From positions 5,022,001 to 5,086,000 of the forward strand of contig NZ_CP078145.1 in the NCBI RefSeq assembly GCF_019222765.1: a stretch of 64,000 bases of DNA, written 5' to 3'. This document shows positions 52,946 through 62,522 of the stretch, piece after piece. Origin of the DNA: Nocardia iowensis. GTDB taxonomy: Bacteria > Actinomycetota > Actinomycetes > Mycobacteriales > Mycobacteriaceae. The stretch's first letter is position 1, and the number at the start of each line of letters is the position of its first letter. Under the pieces are notes generated by a model. It was not told the origin of the DNA. It was given only the letters and a program-made list of their open reading frames with translations, and did not search any database. Both the position numbers and the translations under genes were made by a program.

Positions 52946-53457
52946 CGGCGCCGACCGCGGAAGAAGGTACGCCGCATCGACGAATTCGGCGGCGGAGGTT
53001 GGGTTGCGTGCAGCATCGCGGCGTCGGCGAACGCTTCGGCGTCGCGTTCGTAGTCGTCGCCGTAGGCGTCGCGGCCCAAGACGCGCCGGACCGAATCCAG
53101 CGAGATCGACGGCAGCAATCTGCTCAACGCATCCGAGCCGACAGCATCGGGCTGCCCGGTGTGTTGCTGGCCATGATCGAGCAGCATATGACCGACCTCG
53201 TGCAGCACGATGTGCTGGGCATGCCAGGGAGAGGTGTCGCGGTCGTAGACGATGATGTCGTCGTCGTGCCGGGCGATCCACAAACCGCTGCCGGTGCCGC
53301 AACCGGTGCCGCCGAGCCCAGAGGTATCCATGGGAGCCAAGGTGATCGGGCGCTTGCGGTACTCCGCTACCACCGCGACATAGGCGTCCAGGCTCCACGG
53401 CCGAGGTATCGGCACCGCATCGGATAGCTCGCGGAACCGATCCGCCATGCTGGACAT
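52942..53457 (-). CDS. ImmA/IrrE-type metallopeptidase
   Basis: A 171-residue cytosolic protein with the zinc motif HEVGH (His86 and His90) in QHIVLHEVGHMLLDHG and a further acidic ligand region (ERDAEAFADAAML). Family members cleave a repressor after stress signals. No repressor of the Xre type lies beside it, which is the common arrangement, so its target is elsewhere. GAGGGGGAA precedes the ATG at 53457. The gene starts the metallopeptidase, MAB_1171c and P450 unit. Confidence 0.85.
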   Translation of the reverse strand: MSSMADRFRELSDAVPIPRPWSLDAYVAVVAEYRKRPITLAPMDTSGLGGTGCGTGSGLWIARHDDDIIVYDRDTSPWHAQHIVLHEVGHMLLDHGQQHTGQPDAVGSDALSRLLPSISLDSVRRVLGRDAYGDDYERDAEAFADAAMLHATQPPPPNSSMRRTFFRGRRR

Positions 53458-53620
53458 CGACTGTTCCCCCTCGACCATGCGAACCAGGCGGGACAGTAGC
53501 GTAGCCCACGCCGTCACCGCGAGGCCGGGTGTCCTACAGCGTCCGGTGCAGCATTCGACCGGCCACCGAATGGGGTCTGGAACCCGCTCACCGGGCCGCA
53601 GGGCCCGGGCAAGATCGGGG

Positions 53621-55090
53621 TTACCCCGCGGGCGAGGACAGTCCAAGGAACTCTGGGGACTTTCCGGGGAGCACTCGTAGCATCGGGATCGGCTTGTTGA
53701 CCGGGTTGCCTATCTCGTCGAAGTCGAGGGTGCCGCTGGCGCCGCGGACGGCCGTTGCGCCGTGCAAGCGGTTCATGGACTGCAATACGTCCTCGGGTCG
53801 CACGACGTTGCCTGCGGCGCCGGCCGCCTGCCGGATCGCTTGGACCGCGGTGACTACGGCGTCGTGGGAGATGATGGCGAAATTGTCTTCCAGTCCGTCG
53901 CTGGACAGTTCGCGGTAGCAGACCCTGCCTTGGCAGGCGGCATCGAATTGCGAGATGGAGTGCAGGTTGAATGCGTCCTGCTTCGCTCGCCAGGCCTGCG
54001 GATGAGCCAGGCCGGTATAGACAACGGAGACACCGGAATCCAGCGCGGTCTGGATGGCGTCGTCCGGCGCGGTGTAGGAGGACATGTCGTCGCCGGTGAG
54101 GACGGTGATCGGGTCCTTGCGGCACCCGCGTTCGGCGAGCGCCTTGATGAATGTCATGGCGTGTCTGGCCCGTCCGGCGAAGTACACCACTTCGGGTGCG
54201 GCGTGGCAGATGTTGGGCAGCATGTATTGAAACGTGTTGTCTACGTTGATGTCTTGCGAGTTGTACTTTTCGGTCGGACCCGAGAATTCGTGCGTGGCAT
54301 CGGGAAAGGACTTGCTGAACTCCTCGGCGAGGGTCAGCGAATAGTGGTCCTGCGGGTTCTCGTCGCGAACAAGTAGCGCACGCCGCACGTCCGGTTTGAG
54401 GTAGGCGGCGCCCGCCCGCGCCTGGGCACTGTTGGTCGGTGATACCCGCAGCAAGCCGGGGATAGCGGAGAGGTTGTCGGCCGTCAGCGTTGAACCAACC
54501 ATCGGCATCCGCATTTCGGCCAGCCTGCGCATGGCGTTCACGGCGTTGTCGACGCTGATACCGAAGCCGGTCACTGCGACGATGCGCTCCCGATCGCGGC
54601 GCTTGGCGAGTTCGTCGATCGTCGACTTCCATTGCGCCAAACCACTTCCCGCGTTGGCCAGCAACAACCGGATCCGTGGTTTGCTGCCCCACGTGGTGGC
54701 GTGGTTCGCCGCCAGCTGACCCAGGTGGGCACCCTCCAACTGATGGCGGACCCACTCCATCGTCACGATTTCGTCCCCGGTGCCGCGCAAGGTCATCGGC
54801 AGCATCACGGCAATGCTGACGTGCGCAACACCTGACCCCGCCACATCGTCGTTCTCCTTGCGGATGCGCTCTTCGATGCTGCGCAGTTCCGGCGCGAACA
54901 CCACGCGGCCGTCGGTCACCCCCGTGCATTCTTTGTACGGCCCGGTTCGGACGACGCCATCGCCGCAACGCTTGACCCTATCGAGGATGACGAACGTCGC
55001 GACCACCACGACGGCGACCGTGACGGCCGCCATCGCGGCCAACGCCCATTTCCGCCACCACGGTGGCGGCGGCGCGATCTGGGTGGTCAC
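53621..55090 (-). CDS. Membrane-anchored type 1 periplasmic-binding-fold protein
   Basis: A 489-residue protein with one N-terminal membrane helix (about residues 15-36) and a large extracytoplasmic domain like the Leu/Ile/Val-binding family (HVSIAVMLPM, VAVTGFGISVDNAVNAMRRL, PMVGSTLTADNLS, VVYFAGRARHAMTFIKALAE). There is no lipobox and no ABC transporter gene next to it. Its ATG overlaps the stop of the NTPase gene. It is probably a sensor of extracellular ligand linked to the NTPase rather than a transport protein; this is an inference. Confidence 0.75.
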   Translation of the reverse strand: MTTQIAPPPPWWRKWALAAMAAVTVAVVVVATFVILDRVKRCGDGVVRTGPYKECTGVTDGRVVFAPELRSIEERIRKENDDVAGSGVAHVSIAVMLPMTLRGTGDEIVTMEWVRHQLEGAHLGQLAANHATTWGSKPRIRLLLANAGSGLAQWKSTIDELAKRRDRERIVAVTGFGISVDNAVNAMRRLAEMRMPMVGSTLTADNLSAIPGLLRVSPTNSAQARAGAAYLKPDVRRALLVRDENPQDHYSLTLAEEFSKSFPDATHEFSGPTEKYNSQDINVDNTFQYMLPNICHAAPEVVYFAGRARHAMTFIKALAERGCRKDPITVLTGDDMSSYTAPDDAIQTALDSGVSVVYTGLAHPQAWRAKQDAFNLHSISQFDAACQGRVCYRELSSDGLEDNFAIISHDAVVTAVQAIRQAAGAAGNVVRPEDVLQSMNRLHGATAVRGASGTLDFDEIGNPVNKPIPMLRVLPGKSPEFLGLSSPAG

Positions 55091-57105
55091 CGGTACTTCT
55101 CCGCCCGTTCGTGCAGCACTCCCGCGCCGCGGCCGCGGCCGCGTGCCAGCTGCCGGAATTCGTTCTCGATCGTGTGGTTCAGGGCCCGCTCCGGATCAGC
55201 GACCGGGTCATTGGAAACCCACAGACAGGCGACGAGCCAGGCCAGCGTGTTGTCGGGGCCGAGGCCGTTGCCCCGGACCAGTTCCGCGACTTGGTCGATC
55301 GGCGCCGCCGTGCCGCCGAGGCGGTTCGGTGCCGAGGTGATGAGATCCAGGTCCGACAGCCAGGCTGCCGCCGCGGGCACGTCGAATTCGGCGCCGTTCG
55401 ATTCGAAAGGTCGGCCGAGGTAGCCGACCACCGCGCCGAGGTCGCCCAGCGCCAGATCGTGGTAATGCGCGGCGGCCGCCTGACCGTCGCGCCGATAGAT
55501 GTCGCGGCACAGGGTGTGTGTCCTGGTCCAGTCGCGCGGATCGGTGTCGGGTCGGTCGGCCAACTCCTGCAGCAGGATTCGTCGTAACCAGGGGTTGATC
55601 GCCAGATCGGGCCCTCGACCGAAGTCTTCCCTGATCCAGAGCTGGTTGCGCAGCGTCTCCAGCAGTAGTTCGCCGTTGGGCATGGCGGAGTCGAGCACCA
55701 CGGGCCGATAGAGCATGTCGACATTGCGGGCGGCGCTCGCGGTTACCAGGTCGCGGCGGGCGGGCGGCGGGCCGAAATCCCGCAGCAGAGCGCTCACTCG
55801 TTCGCGCACCGTCGACTCGGCCGTCTCTGTCTCCGAGACCGGCTGTGGCAGTGGGGAATCGAAGATACTGCGTGCGGTGGTCGCGCGCTCGCGGTCGTCG
55901 GACCGAGCGAGTGCGGTGAGCACTTCGACGGTCCCGCCTGGGTGACCCGCGGTGAGCCCGCGGGTGAAGTCGGTGATCCACCGGTCCGCGTGCATGCCCT
56001 GTCCCACAACGTCGTCGGCGAGGTCGGCGATGGCTTCCGTGGTCAACCGGCTCAAATCGAGCAAATACCACGGGTTCCACGGGCACTCGCGACTATCGGT
56101 GTCGGGCCAGTCGGTGTCGATGTCAGCGGGCGTGCGTGGGCTCGGCCACGGGATGTCGCCGGTGCGGTGTTCCCGGGGCCTGGCGTCGTCGTCATCGTGA
56201 AACCGGTGCGCACCGGGGCGATGCCAGCTGTCGCTCCAGTACGGAATCCAGGTCCGGCTGCTCGCGAACACCACCATGGGATCGGATTCGCCGGGCACCC
56301 TGCCGCGGGCCTCCTGCAGTGCCAGCAGAAATTTCCGGCCCGCCGGCGTGTGCACATTGTCGAGCAGCACAATGCAGTTCAGCGTCCGTCGCGACCCGTT
56401 GAATCCGGCGTACGCACGCCGCAGATCATGCAGGAACGCCTCGAAGAAGATCGCGTCGACATCGTCGCGGACGTCGGCGCGATCGTCGTCGTTCGCCCAC
56501 TTGGCGAGGTCGATCAGGACATCCACGCTACTGCCCTGCGCGCCAGGCAGTCTCGGCACATTGCGCAGCAGCCTGCGACGGCCGAACCAACCGAGTCCAC
56601 GTAACAGCCCATCGGCGGCGGGGGCTGCCCAGACGGGCAGTCCGCTCGTGGCCGTCCCGGTCGACCGCACCAATTCGACGATCCCGGTGCGATTCTGCTC
56701 GATCGGCTGGGTGTCCGACACAATCCTGCGCAGCTGCCGGATGGCCTCTCTGCGGTTGTCGGCCCGGGTGTGCAGGGTGCTGCCCACGATGAGCAGGCAC
56801 AACCACAGCTGCGGAAAAGCCAGCCTGCCGAACTGCTTCCAATGCTTGCTCAGCTCGAACGCGAGTTCGCCCAGCACTTCTCGCGGTTCCCGCTCGGAGC
56901 GCTCGAAATCCAAGTAGGCGTGCGGGATCCGCTCGCATCGGTATTCCACCTCGCGAAGCAGCGCGGTCTTACCGGTGCCGCGTGGTCCGAGAGCCACCAC
57001 TACCGGCAGGTTTCGGCTCCGTCCATTCGGCCGGTTGAGCAAGTGTTCGAGCAGCCATCCTGTCACCGCGTGCAGCCCGTAGAGACTCGGTCTCTCCTTT
57101 GGCAT
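55087..57105 (-). CDS. STAND-like P-loop NTPase
   Basis: A 672-residue protein without signal peptide. Walker A is GPRGTGKT (residues 40-47); Walker B is CIVLLDN (244-250). A hydrophobic patch (LWLCLLIVGS) lies near residue 105. The second half (about residues 330-672) is a helical, Arg/Asp-rich region typical of the regulatory part of STAND-type NTPases, but no TPR or WD repeats are visible. It is co-transcribed with the binding-fold protein through a 4-bp overlap. The pair may form a receptor-to-NTPase signalling or defence device. A hairpin CCCCA-GAAA-TGGGG lies about 125 bases upstream of the start. Confidence 0.78.
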   Translation of the reverse strand: MPKERPSLYGLHAVTGWLLEHLLNRPNGRSRNLPVVVALGPRGTGKTALLREVEYRCERIPHAYLDFERSEREPREVLGELAFELSKHWKQFGRLAFPQLWLCLLIVGSTLHTRADNRREAIRQLRRIVSDTQPIEQNRTGIVELVRSTGTATSGLPVWAAPAADGLLRGLGWFGRRRLLRNVPRLPGAQGSSVDVLIDLAKWANDDDRADVRDDVDAIFFEAFLHDLRRAYAGFNGSRRTLNCIVLLDNVHTPAGRKFLLALQEARGRVPGESDPMVVFASSRTWIPYWSDSWHRPGAHRFHDDDDARPREHRTGDIPWPSPRTPADIDTDWPDTDSRECPWNPWYLLDLSRLTTEAIADLADDVVGQGMHADRWITDFTRGLTAGHPGGTVEVLTALARSDDRERATTARSIFDSPLPQPVSETETAESTVRERVSALLRDFGPPPARRDLVTASAARNVDMLYRPVVLDSAMPNGELLLETLRNQLWIREDFGRGPDLAINPWLRRILLQELADRPDTDPRDWTRTHTLCRDIYRRDGQAAAAHYHDLALGDLGAVVGYLGRPFESNGAEFDVPAAAAWLSDLDLITSAPNRLGGTAAPIDQVAELVRGNGLGPDNTLAWLVACLWVSNDPVADPERALNHTIENEFRQLARGRGRGAGVLHERAEKYR

Positions 57106-57398
57106 CGGGCCCCCTCGATCCCCTGACGTTCTTCCGCACCGCCGATTCGATGAACATCGGGTTTGTCGGCGCCGGATCTCCTGATAGTACGGACGACTCG
57201 TCCAGCTCGGGCCGCTAGTCGCCTTGATACCCCAGAAATGGGGGGATCACTCCCCGGCCGGCGGACTGGGATCGTCGCCGTGCGACAACGCGAACGCGCC
57301 ATGACGGAACAGCCAGACGAGGCCGAAACTCGGATACGAGGGTCGGTTGGCGTAGCGTCGATGGCCTGCGCCGAGACTACTCATTCCGGGGAGAGCCG

Positions 57399-57806
57399 AT
57401 GCCGAAGAATGTCACGCTCATTCGTTCGAACACGCTGTCCGATGTGGCCGAATACGCTTACGCAGCAACCGCTCCCGCCGAGGCGCGGCTGATCTTTCTG
57501 GCGGGGGCCTGTCCACTGAATGCGGACGGCTCGACTGCGGCCGTCGGGGATTACGCGGGGCAAGCGGCGAAAGTCATGGACAATCTGCGGATCGCGCTCG
57601 CCGATGCGGGAGCAACACTCGACGATGTCGTCAGCACGCGGGTCTACGTCGCGGCCACGCGGCAAGCCGATCTGGTGTCCGCGTGGGAAGTGGTCCGCGC
57701 GGCGTTCGGCAAGCACGACGTGCCCAGCACCTTGCTCGGGGTAACGGTTCTCGGCTATGACGATCAGCTGGTCGAAGTGGAAGCGGTTGCCGCAGTCGTG
57801 GATTGA
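57399..57806 (+). CDS. RidA-family enamine/imine deaminase-like protein
   Basis: A 135-residue protein of the RidA/YjgF/UK114 fold. RLIFLAGACPLNADG, QAAKVMDNLRIALADAGATLDDVVSTRVYV and STLLGVTVLGYDDQLVEVEAVA fit the family. The Arg that binds the carboxylate of the substrate in classic RidA (near residue 105) is not seen in the usual place, so it may be one of the Rid paralogues. GGGGAGAG precedes the ATG. Confidence 0.88.
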   Translation: MPKNVTLIRSNTLSDVAEYAYAATAPAEARLIFLAGACPLNADGSTAAVGDYAGQAAKVMDNLRIALADAGATLDDVVSTRVYVAATRQADLVSAWEVVRAAFGKHDVPSTLLGVTVLGYDDQLVEVEAVAAVVD

Positions 57807-57894
57807 CGACGATGCCACGGACCGGATAGTGCTTGCCCCGGACGCTGCGACCTGCGGCTTTGGTGGCCGCGGCCGGGTCGTTAAGCTCGAACCC

Positions 57895-58209
57895 ATGATC
57901 ACCTGTGTCGTGGAGTATGTGATCGATCCCGCCGAAACAGCCGCATTCGAGCGCTTCGCCCGTCGCTGGATGAACCTGGTCGATCGGCACGGCGGTACTC
58001 ATCACGGCTATTTTCTGCCCTCGGAAGGCGCGAGCGACAAAGCCCTCGCCCTCTTCAGCTTCCCCAGCCTCGCAGCCTACGAACAGTACCGAAGCCTGTT
58101 CGGCACCGATCCGGAGTTCATCGCGGCGGACCGCATCCGCGACGAGAGCGGCTGCGTCCTCCGCCACGAGCGAACCTTCATGCGTCCCTTGCTTCCTGAC
58201 CACGACTAG
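57895..58209 (+). CDS. NIPSNAP-family protein
   Basis: A 104-residue ferredoxin-like-fold protein. EYVIDPAETAAFERFARRWMNLVDRHGGTHHGYFLPSEG and ALFSFPSLAAYEQYR match bacterial NIPSNAP proteins, small dimeric alpha/beta barrels of unclear function. The ATG at 57895 is chosen. It follows the RidA gene by 88 bases on the same strand. A small TGTGT-TCGG-ACACA hairpin at 58212-58225 follows the stop. Confidence 0.85.
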   Translation: MITCVVEYVIDPAETAAFERFARRWMNLVDRHGGTHHGYFLPSEGASDKALALFSFPSLAAYEQYRSLFGTDPEFIAADRIRDESGCVLRHERTFMRPLLPDHD

Positions 58210-58317
58210 CGTGTGTTCGGACACAACATGATTCGACATGGCTGCCAGCTACGGAGACTTCCTGGCCAGCGCACGCTCTGGGTGCCGTACCGGAGGTTTG
58301 CCAAATCCGGGCGGTGT

Positions 58318-61300
58318 TCATCCGAGGGCTTCGGGGGAACGGGCGAACCGGAGGGTGACGAGTTGGAAAGGCCGCAGGTGCAGGCGGACTCCCGCACCTT
58401 CACCGGTTGCTGCGGTGTTCTCCTGGATCGGCCGTTCCAGTAGATCGCAGACCTGGAATTCGGTGAAATCGAATCGGGCGGTAACCAGTGCCGAGGCTCG
58501 GCCGCCGTGTGCCTCGTAGACGCGGAACACGACGTCGCCGCTGCCGTCGTCCGCGAGTTTGACCGCGCTGGTCACCACTGCGTCGTTGTCGATGGTGAAC
58601 AGCGGCTCGACGGCTTCGGCGACACCTGGCGTCAACGGCGGGAGGTTGATGCGGTAGCCCGCACGCACCGCGTCCCCGATCGAGGCGCCCGGTAGCAGCG
58701 AGTGCCGGAAGTGGTGTACCCCGTGGTCGGTCTCGGGGTCGGGAAATCGCGGCGCTCGCAACAGCGAAACCCGCAGTGTTGTCGTCGTTCCGCCATCGGC
58801 GCGAACCGTGCGGGTGACGTCGTGGCCGTAGGTGGAATCGTTGACCAGCGCCACACCCCAGCCCGGTTCGGCGAAGTGGACGAACCGGTGGTTGCAGGCT
58901 TCGAACTTCGCGTACTCCCAGCTGGTGTTGGTGTGGGTGGGCCGGAACAGGTGTCCGAATTGGGTCTCGGAGGCGTAGCGGTCGGCGTGAATGTCCAGGG
59001 GGAAGGCTAGTTTGAGGAACTTCTCGGTCTCGTACCAGTCAACGCTGGTGTCGATATCGAGGACGCCCGCCCGCAACGCCAAGGTCTGCTCAACCCTGGA
59101 GGGCCCGAACGAGCGGCCGACCCGCACGCCGCCCGAATCCGCGTCTGCCACAACGTAGTCCGCTTCGGTGAGGTCGGTGACCCGGTTTCGGTAGAACAGA
59201 TCCACATCCCAGGCGTCCCACGAGTTCGGGAAGTCCGGATGCAGCTGTAGCAGGTTCGCGACCGAACCCGGCGGCAGTGCTTCGCGCTGATGCTCCAGGT
59301 CGAACACCGACACGACCAAGCCGCGCGCATCCACTTCGACCCGCAGAAGACCGTTGTCGAGGACGAACCCGCCACCTGCGCGCTCGGTCACCGAGCCCGG
59401 CCGCTCCGGCTCCGCCGGCGCGGCCGCACCGGCCGGCACCGACCGCCAAGTGTGCGGCGTCGGGTTGAATACGTTCGGTCCCACCCGCTCACCGCCGAGC
59501 GACCATTGAGCCCGCTCGACGAGCGTCGTCAGCTCCTTGGCCACCACCGCGTACATCTGCTCTGCCTCTCGGTGCACCCACGCGATCGACGAGCCCGGCA
59601 GGATGTCGTGAAACTGGTGCAGCAGCACCGTCTTCCAGATCCGGTCCAGTGCCGCGTACGGGTACTCGATGTTCTTCCGCACCGCCGCAGTCGCGGCCCA
59701 CAGCTCGGCTTCCCGCAGCAGGTGCTCGCTGCGCCGGTTGCCCTGCTTGGTCTTCGCCTGACTGGTCAGCGTGGCGCGGTGCAACTCCAGATACAGCTCC
59801 CCCACCCATACCGGCGGGTTCTGATACTCGGCCGCGGCTTTGGTGAAGAAGTCGGCGGGCTTGTCCCACACCACCTTCGGCGAGCCCTCGAGGTTCCTCA
59901 TCCTGGCCGCCTTCGCGATCATCTCCCGCGTCGTCCCGCCACCACCGTCGCCCCAGCCGGTCGGCGCCAACGACCTCGACGCGCGCCCCTTGTCCTTGAA
60001 ATTCCGTGCGGCGTGGGCGATCTCGCGGCCGTGCATGGTGCAGTTGTAGGTGTCGACCGGCGGAAAGTGGGTGAAGATCCGGGTACCGTCGATGCCCTCC
60101 CACAGAAAGGTGTGGTGCGGAAACTGATTGATCTGGCTCCAGGAGATCTTTTGTGTCAGCAGCGATTCGGCTCCCGCGGCCTTGATGATCTGGGGCAGCC
60201 CGGCCGCGAATCCGAACGTGTCGGGCAGCCAAACCTCCCGGTCCTCGACACCGAACTCGTCGAGAAAGAACCGCTTGCCGTGCACGAACTGCCGCGCCAT
60301 CGCTTCCGAGCCCGGCATATTCGTGTCGGCTTCGACCCACATGCCGCCGGTCGGCACGAACCGTCCCGCCGACACTGCCTCCTTGACTTTTTCGTAAACC
60401 TCCGGGCGGTGCCGCTTGATGAAGTCGTATTGCGCCGCTTGGGACATCGCGAAGATGAACTCCGGTTCCTCGGCCAGCAACGCGGTCATGTTGGCGGTGG
60501 TGCGCGCGACCTTGCGCACCGTCTCGCGCAGTGGCCACAGCCACGCCGAGTCGATGTGCGCATGCCCGACGGCGGAGATCGTGTGCGCGGACGGTACCGC
60601 CGGTTTGGCCAGCACATCAACCAGGCACGCGCGCGCTGCCGCCGCGGTCGAGTTCACGTCCTGTAGGTCGATGGCGTCGAGCGCGCGCTCGATCGCACGG
60701 ACGATATCGAAGCGACGGGCGGGATCCTCCGGCATCTCGTGCATCAGTTCGCCGAGCACCTCCAGATCCAGCGCCAGCTGCCACACCTCTTCGTCGAAGA
60801 TCGCGAGATCCATTCGGCCCAGCCGGTATTGCGGCTCGGTACCGGCGGTGAGCTTGTCGCCCAAAGCATTCGGCGAGAAGAAGGGAATGATCGGGTTCGA
60901 AGCCGCCTCGACGTGCAACACCACGTGCTCGCCACCGACCGCCGGAGACGCCACCCGCACCCACTGATTACGCGGGTGCAGACCCTTGACCGGCGATCCG
61001 TCCGACCGGTAAACCAAGCCCTCGCACTGGAAACCCGTCATGTTCCGGTCGAAACCGATATCGATGATCGCCTCGACGGTCTTACCGGCCCACGCGGCAG
61101 GCACTGTTCCCTCGACCGTGAGCCAGCTGGTCCCCCACGGCGCGCCCCACGGGGTGCCGGGCCGGGTAGGCGTCCGGGGCGCGGCCAAGCCCTCGGCTAC
61201 CGGCACCGGCTCATCGGGCGCGACCCAGATGGACACCGCCAACGGCACCGACTCCGGGTAGATCGCCGGAGCGATCCGCTCCGTCAGCACCCGCCCGAGG

Positions 61301-61332
61301 CGGCCCTCGACCAACCGACGATCATCGTGCAT
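58318..61332 (-). CDS. GH38 alpha-mannosidase
   Basis: A 1004-residue cytosolic glycoside hydrolase that removes alpha-linked mannose. The catalytic domain begins near residue 255 with VGHAHIDSAWLWPLRE (zinc His and Asp), and the nucleophile Asp is in VWLPDTFGFAAGLPQ. The mid domain and the C-terminal beta-rich domains (LDIDTSVDWYETEKFLKLAF) follow as usual. The length agrees with the bacterial family. It could act on mannans or lipoarabinomannan-type glycans of the envelope. Nothing nearby belongs to mannose metabolism. Confidence 0.95.
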   Translation of the reverse strand: MHDDRRLVEGRLGRVLTERIAPAIYPESVPLAVSIWVAPDEPVPVAEGLAAPRTPTRPGTPWGAPWGTSWLTVEGTVPAAWAGKTVEAIIDIGFDRNMTGFQCEGLVYRSDGSPVKGLHPRNQWVRVASPAVGGEHVVLHVEAASNPIIPFFSPNALGDKLTAGTEPQYRLGRMDLAIFDEEVWQLALDLEVLGELMHEMPEDPARRFDIVRAIERALDAIDLQDVNSTAAAARACLVDVLAKPAVPSAHTISAVGHAHIDSAWLWPLRETVRKVARTTANMTALLAEEPEFIFAMSQAAQYDFIKRHRPEVYEKVKEAVSAGRFVPTGGMWVEADTNMPGSEAMARQFVHGKRFFLDEFGVEDREVWLPDTFGFAAGLPQIIKAAGAESLLTQKISWSQINQFPHHTFLWEGIDGTRIFTHFPPVDTYNCTMHGREIAHAARNFKDKGRASRSLAPTGWGDGGGGTTREMIAKAARMRNLEGSPKVVWDKPADFFTKAAAEYQNPPVWVGELYLELHRATLTSQAKTKQGNRRSEHLLREAELWAATAAVRKNIEYPYAALDRIWKTVLLHQFHDILPGSSIAWVHREAEQMYAVVAKELTTLVERAQWSLGGERVGPNVFNPTPHTWRSVPAGAAAPAEPERPGSVTERAGGGFVLDNGLLRVEVDARGLVVSVFDLEHQREALPPGSVANLLQLHPDFPNSWDAWDVDLFYRNRVTDLTEADYVVADADSGGVRVGRSFGPSRVEQTLALRAGVLDIDTSVDWYETEKFLKLAFPLDIHADRYASETQFGHLFRPTHTNTSWEYAKFEACNHRFVHFAEPGWGVALVNDSTYGHDVTRTVRADGGTTTTLRVSLLRAPRFPDPETDHGVHHFRHSLLPGASIGDAVRAGYRINLPPLTPGVAEAVEPLFTIDNDAVVTSAVKLADDGSGDVVFRVYEAHGGRASALVTARFDFTEFQVCDLLERPIQENTAATGEGAGVRLHLRPFQLVTLRFARSPEALG

Positions 61333-61429
61333 AGCGGTGGCTCCGATCGGATCCGAGGGCGTGGCGAAAACGCGACTACCCCCATTGTCCGACAGTGCCG
61401 TGGATTCTCCGGCACACCGGCCGCAGGTT

Positions 61430-62371
61430 TCAGTACTGTGACCCCACCGTCCACGGCCGGAGCTTTTCGGGATTACGTATTGCCCAAATGTGTGTGATCC
61501 GGTCGCCTGCGATGTCGAATGCGTAAACCGTCACGGTGACGCCGTCTTGCTGGGCGACCAGGCCGGGCTGACCGTTGACCGTACGTTCCAGCAGCGTCAT
61601 GTCGGATGTCCTGCGGGCGAGTTCGATGACCAAGCGCGCGATCTGCTCGGCACCTTCGAGGGGGCGCAGCACGGTGCTGGCAAGACCGCCGCCGTCGCCT
61701 ATCGCGGTAGCGGCCGGGTCGAGCAAGCCGATGATGGCGTCGATGTCCTTGGCCTCCCATGCCTGCTTGAAATCCCGGACGAGGGCGGCCCGCCTGGCCG
61801 TCGGGGTCGCGGGGGTCTGTGTCGCACGAATACGGCGGCGGGCCGATGCGGCCAGCTGGCGACAGGCCGCCGGTGTGCGGCCGACGATCTCGGCCACGTC
61901 GGCGAAGGGGTAGCGGAAGACGTCGTGCAGGATGAATGCGACGCGCTCGGCCGGGGTCATCGCTTCGAGCACGACGAGGAAGGCCATGTTGATCGACTCG
62001 TCGAGGGTGACCCGGTCGGCCGGATCGGCGGAGATGCCGTCCGAGTGCCCAGTCCATTCCGTCGGTTCGGGTAGCGGCTCGGGGATCCACTCGCCCACAT
62101 AGGTTTCCCGGCGGGCCCGCGCCGAGGAAAGCAAGTTGAGGCAGATGCGGCTGGCGACCGTGGTCAGCCAGGCGCCGGGGGTTTCGATGGCTTGCCGCTG
62201 CGGCGCGGACATGGCGTACCAGCGGGCGTAGGTCTCCTGCACGACGTCCTCGGCGTCGGCCAGCGAGCCGAGGAGCCGGTACGCGAGATTGATCAGCTGC
62301 CGCCGCTCGCTCATGATCACGCTCAGGCCGGGATCGAGCCTGCCGTGTCCCGGCTCGGATCGGGTGGTCAT
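61430..62371 (-). CDS. ECF sigma factor of the SigJ/ECF41 group
   Basis: A 313-residue sigma factor. Region 2 is at about residues 20-90 (LINLAYRLLGSLADAEDVVQETYARWY). Region 4 is at about 125-190 (MTPAERVAFILHDVFRYPFADVAEIVGRTPAACRQLA). A C-terminal SnoaL-like domain covers about 200-313, with FKQAWEAKDIDAIIGLLDP. ECF41 factors have this built-in domain in place of an anti-sigma factor, and usually sit beside a carboxymuconolactone decarboxylase or oxidoreductase gene, as here. The ATG at 62371 is chosen. The divergent gene is the likely target. Confidence 0.9.
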   Translation of the reverse strand: MTTRSEPGHGRLDPGLSVIMSERRQLINLAYRLLGSLADAEDVVQETYARWYAMSAPQRQAIETPGAWLTTVASRICLNLLSSARARRETYVGEWIPEPLPEPTEWTGHSDGISADPADRVTLDESINMAFLVVLEAMTPAERVAFILHDVFRYPFADVAEIVGRTPAACRQLAASARRRIRATQTPATPTARRAALVRDFKQAWEAKDIDAIIGLLDPAATAIGDGGGLASTVLRPLEGAEQIARLVIELARRTSDMTLLERTVNGQPGLVAQQDGVTVTVYAFDIAGDRITHIWAIRNPEKLRPWTVGSQY

Positions 62372-62522
62372 GGTGTCCTGGTCATTGTGTCGGTGACTCC
62401 CTTGGTTCGTGCCATCACCAATTCGACAAGACAGCGCGGGAAATTGTGAGGTGGCGCGTCGCCTCACGTTCCGAGGGGTTGTGTTGTCGGACTTCATACG
62501 CCCTTCGAAAGGAAACCTCGCC

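Noticed and set aside
57230..57257. CCCCA-GAAA-TGGGG stem with an alternative GGGG/CCCC stem as a 6C-type riboswitch RNA
   Set aside because: The two cytosine-rich loops and flanking helices of 6C RNA are not present, so it is only a small hairpin in the promoter region.
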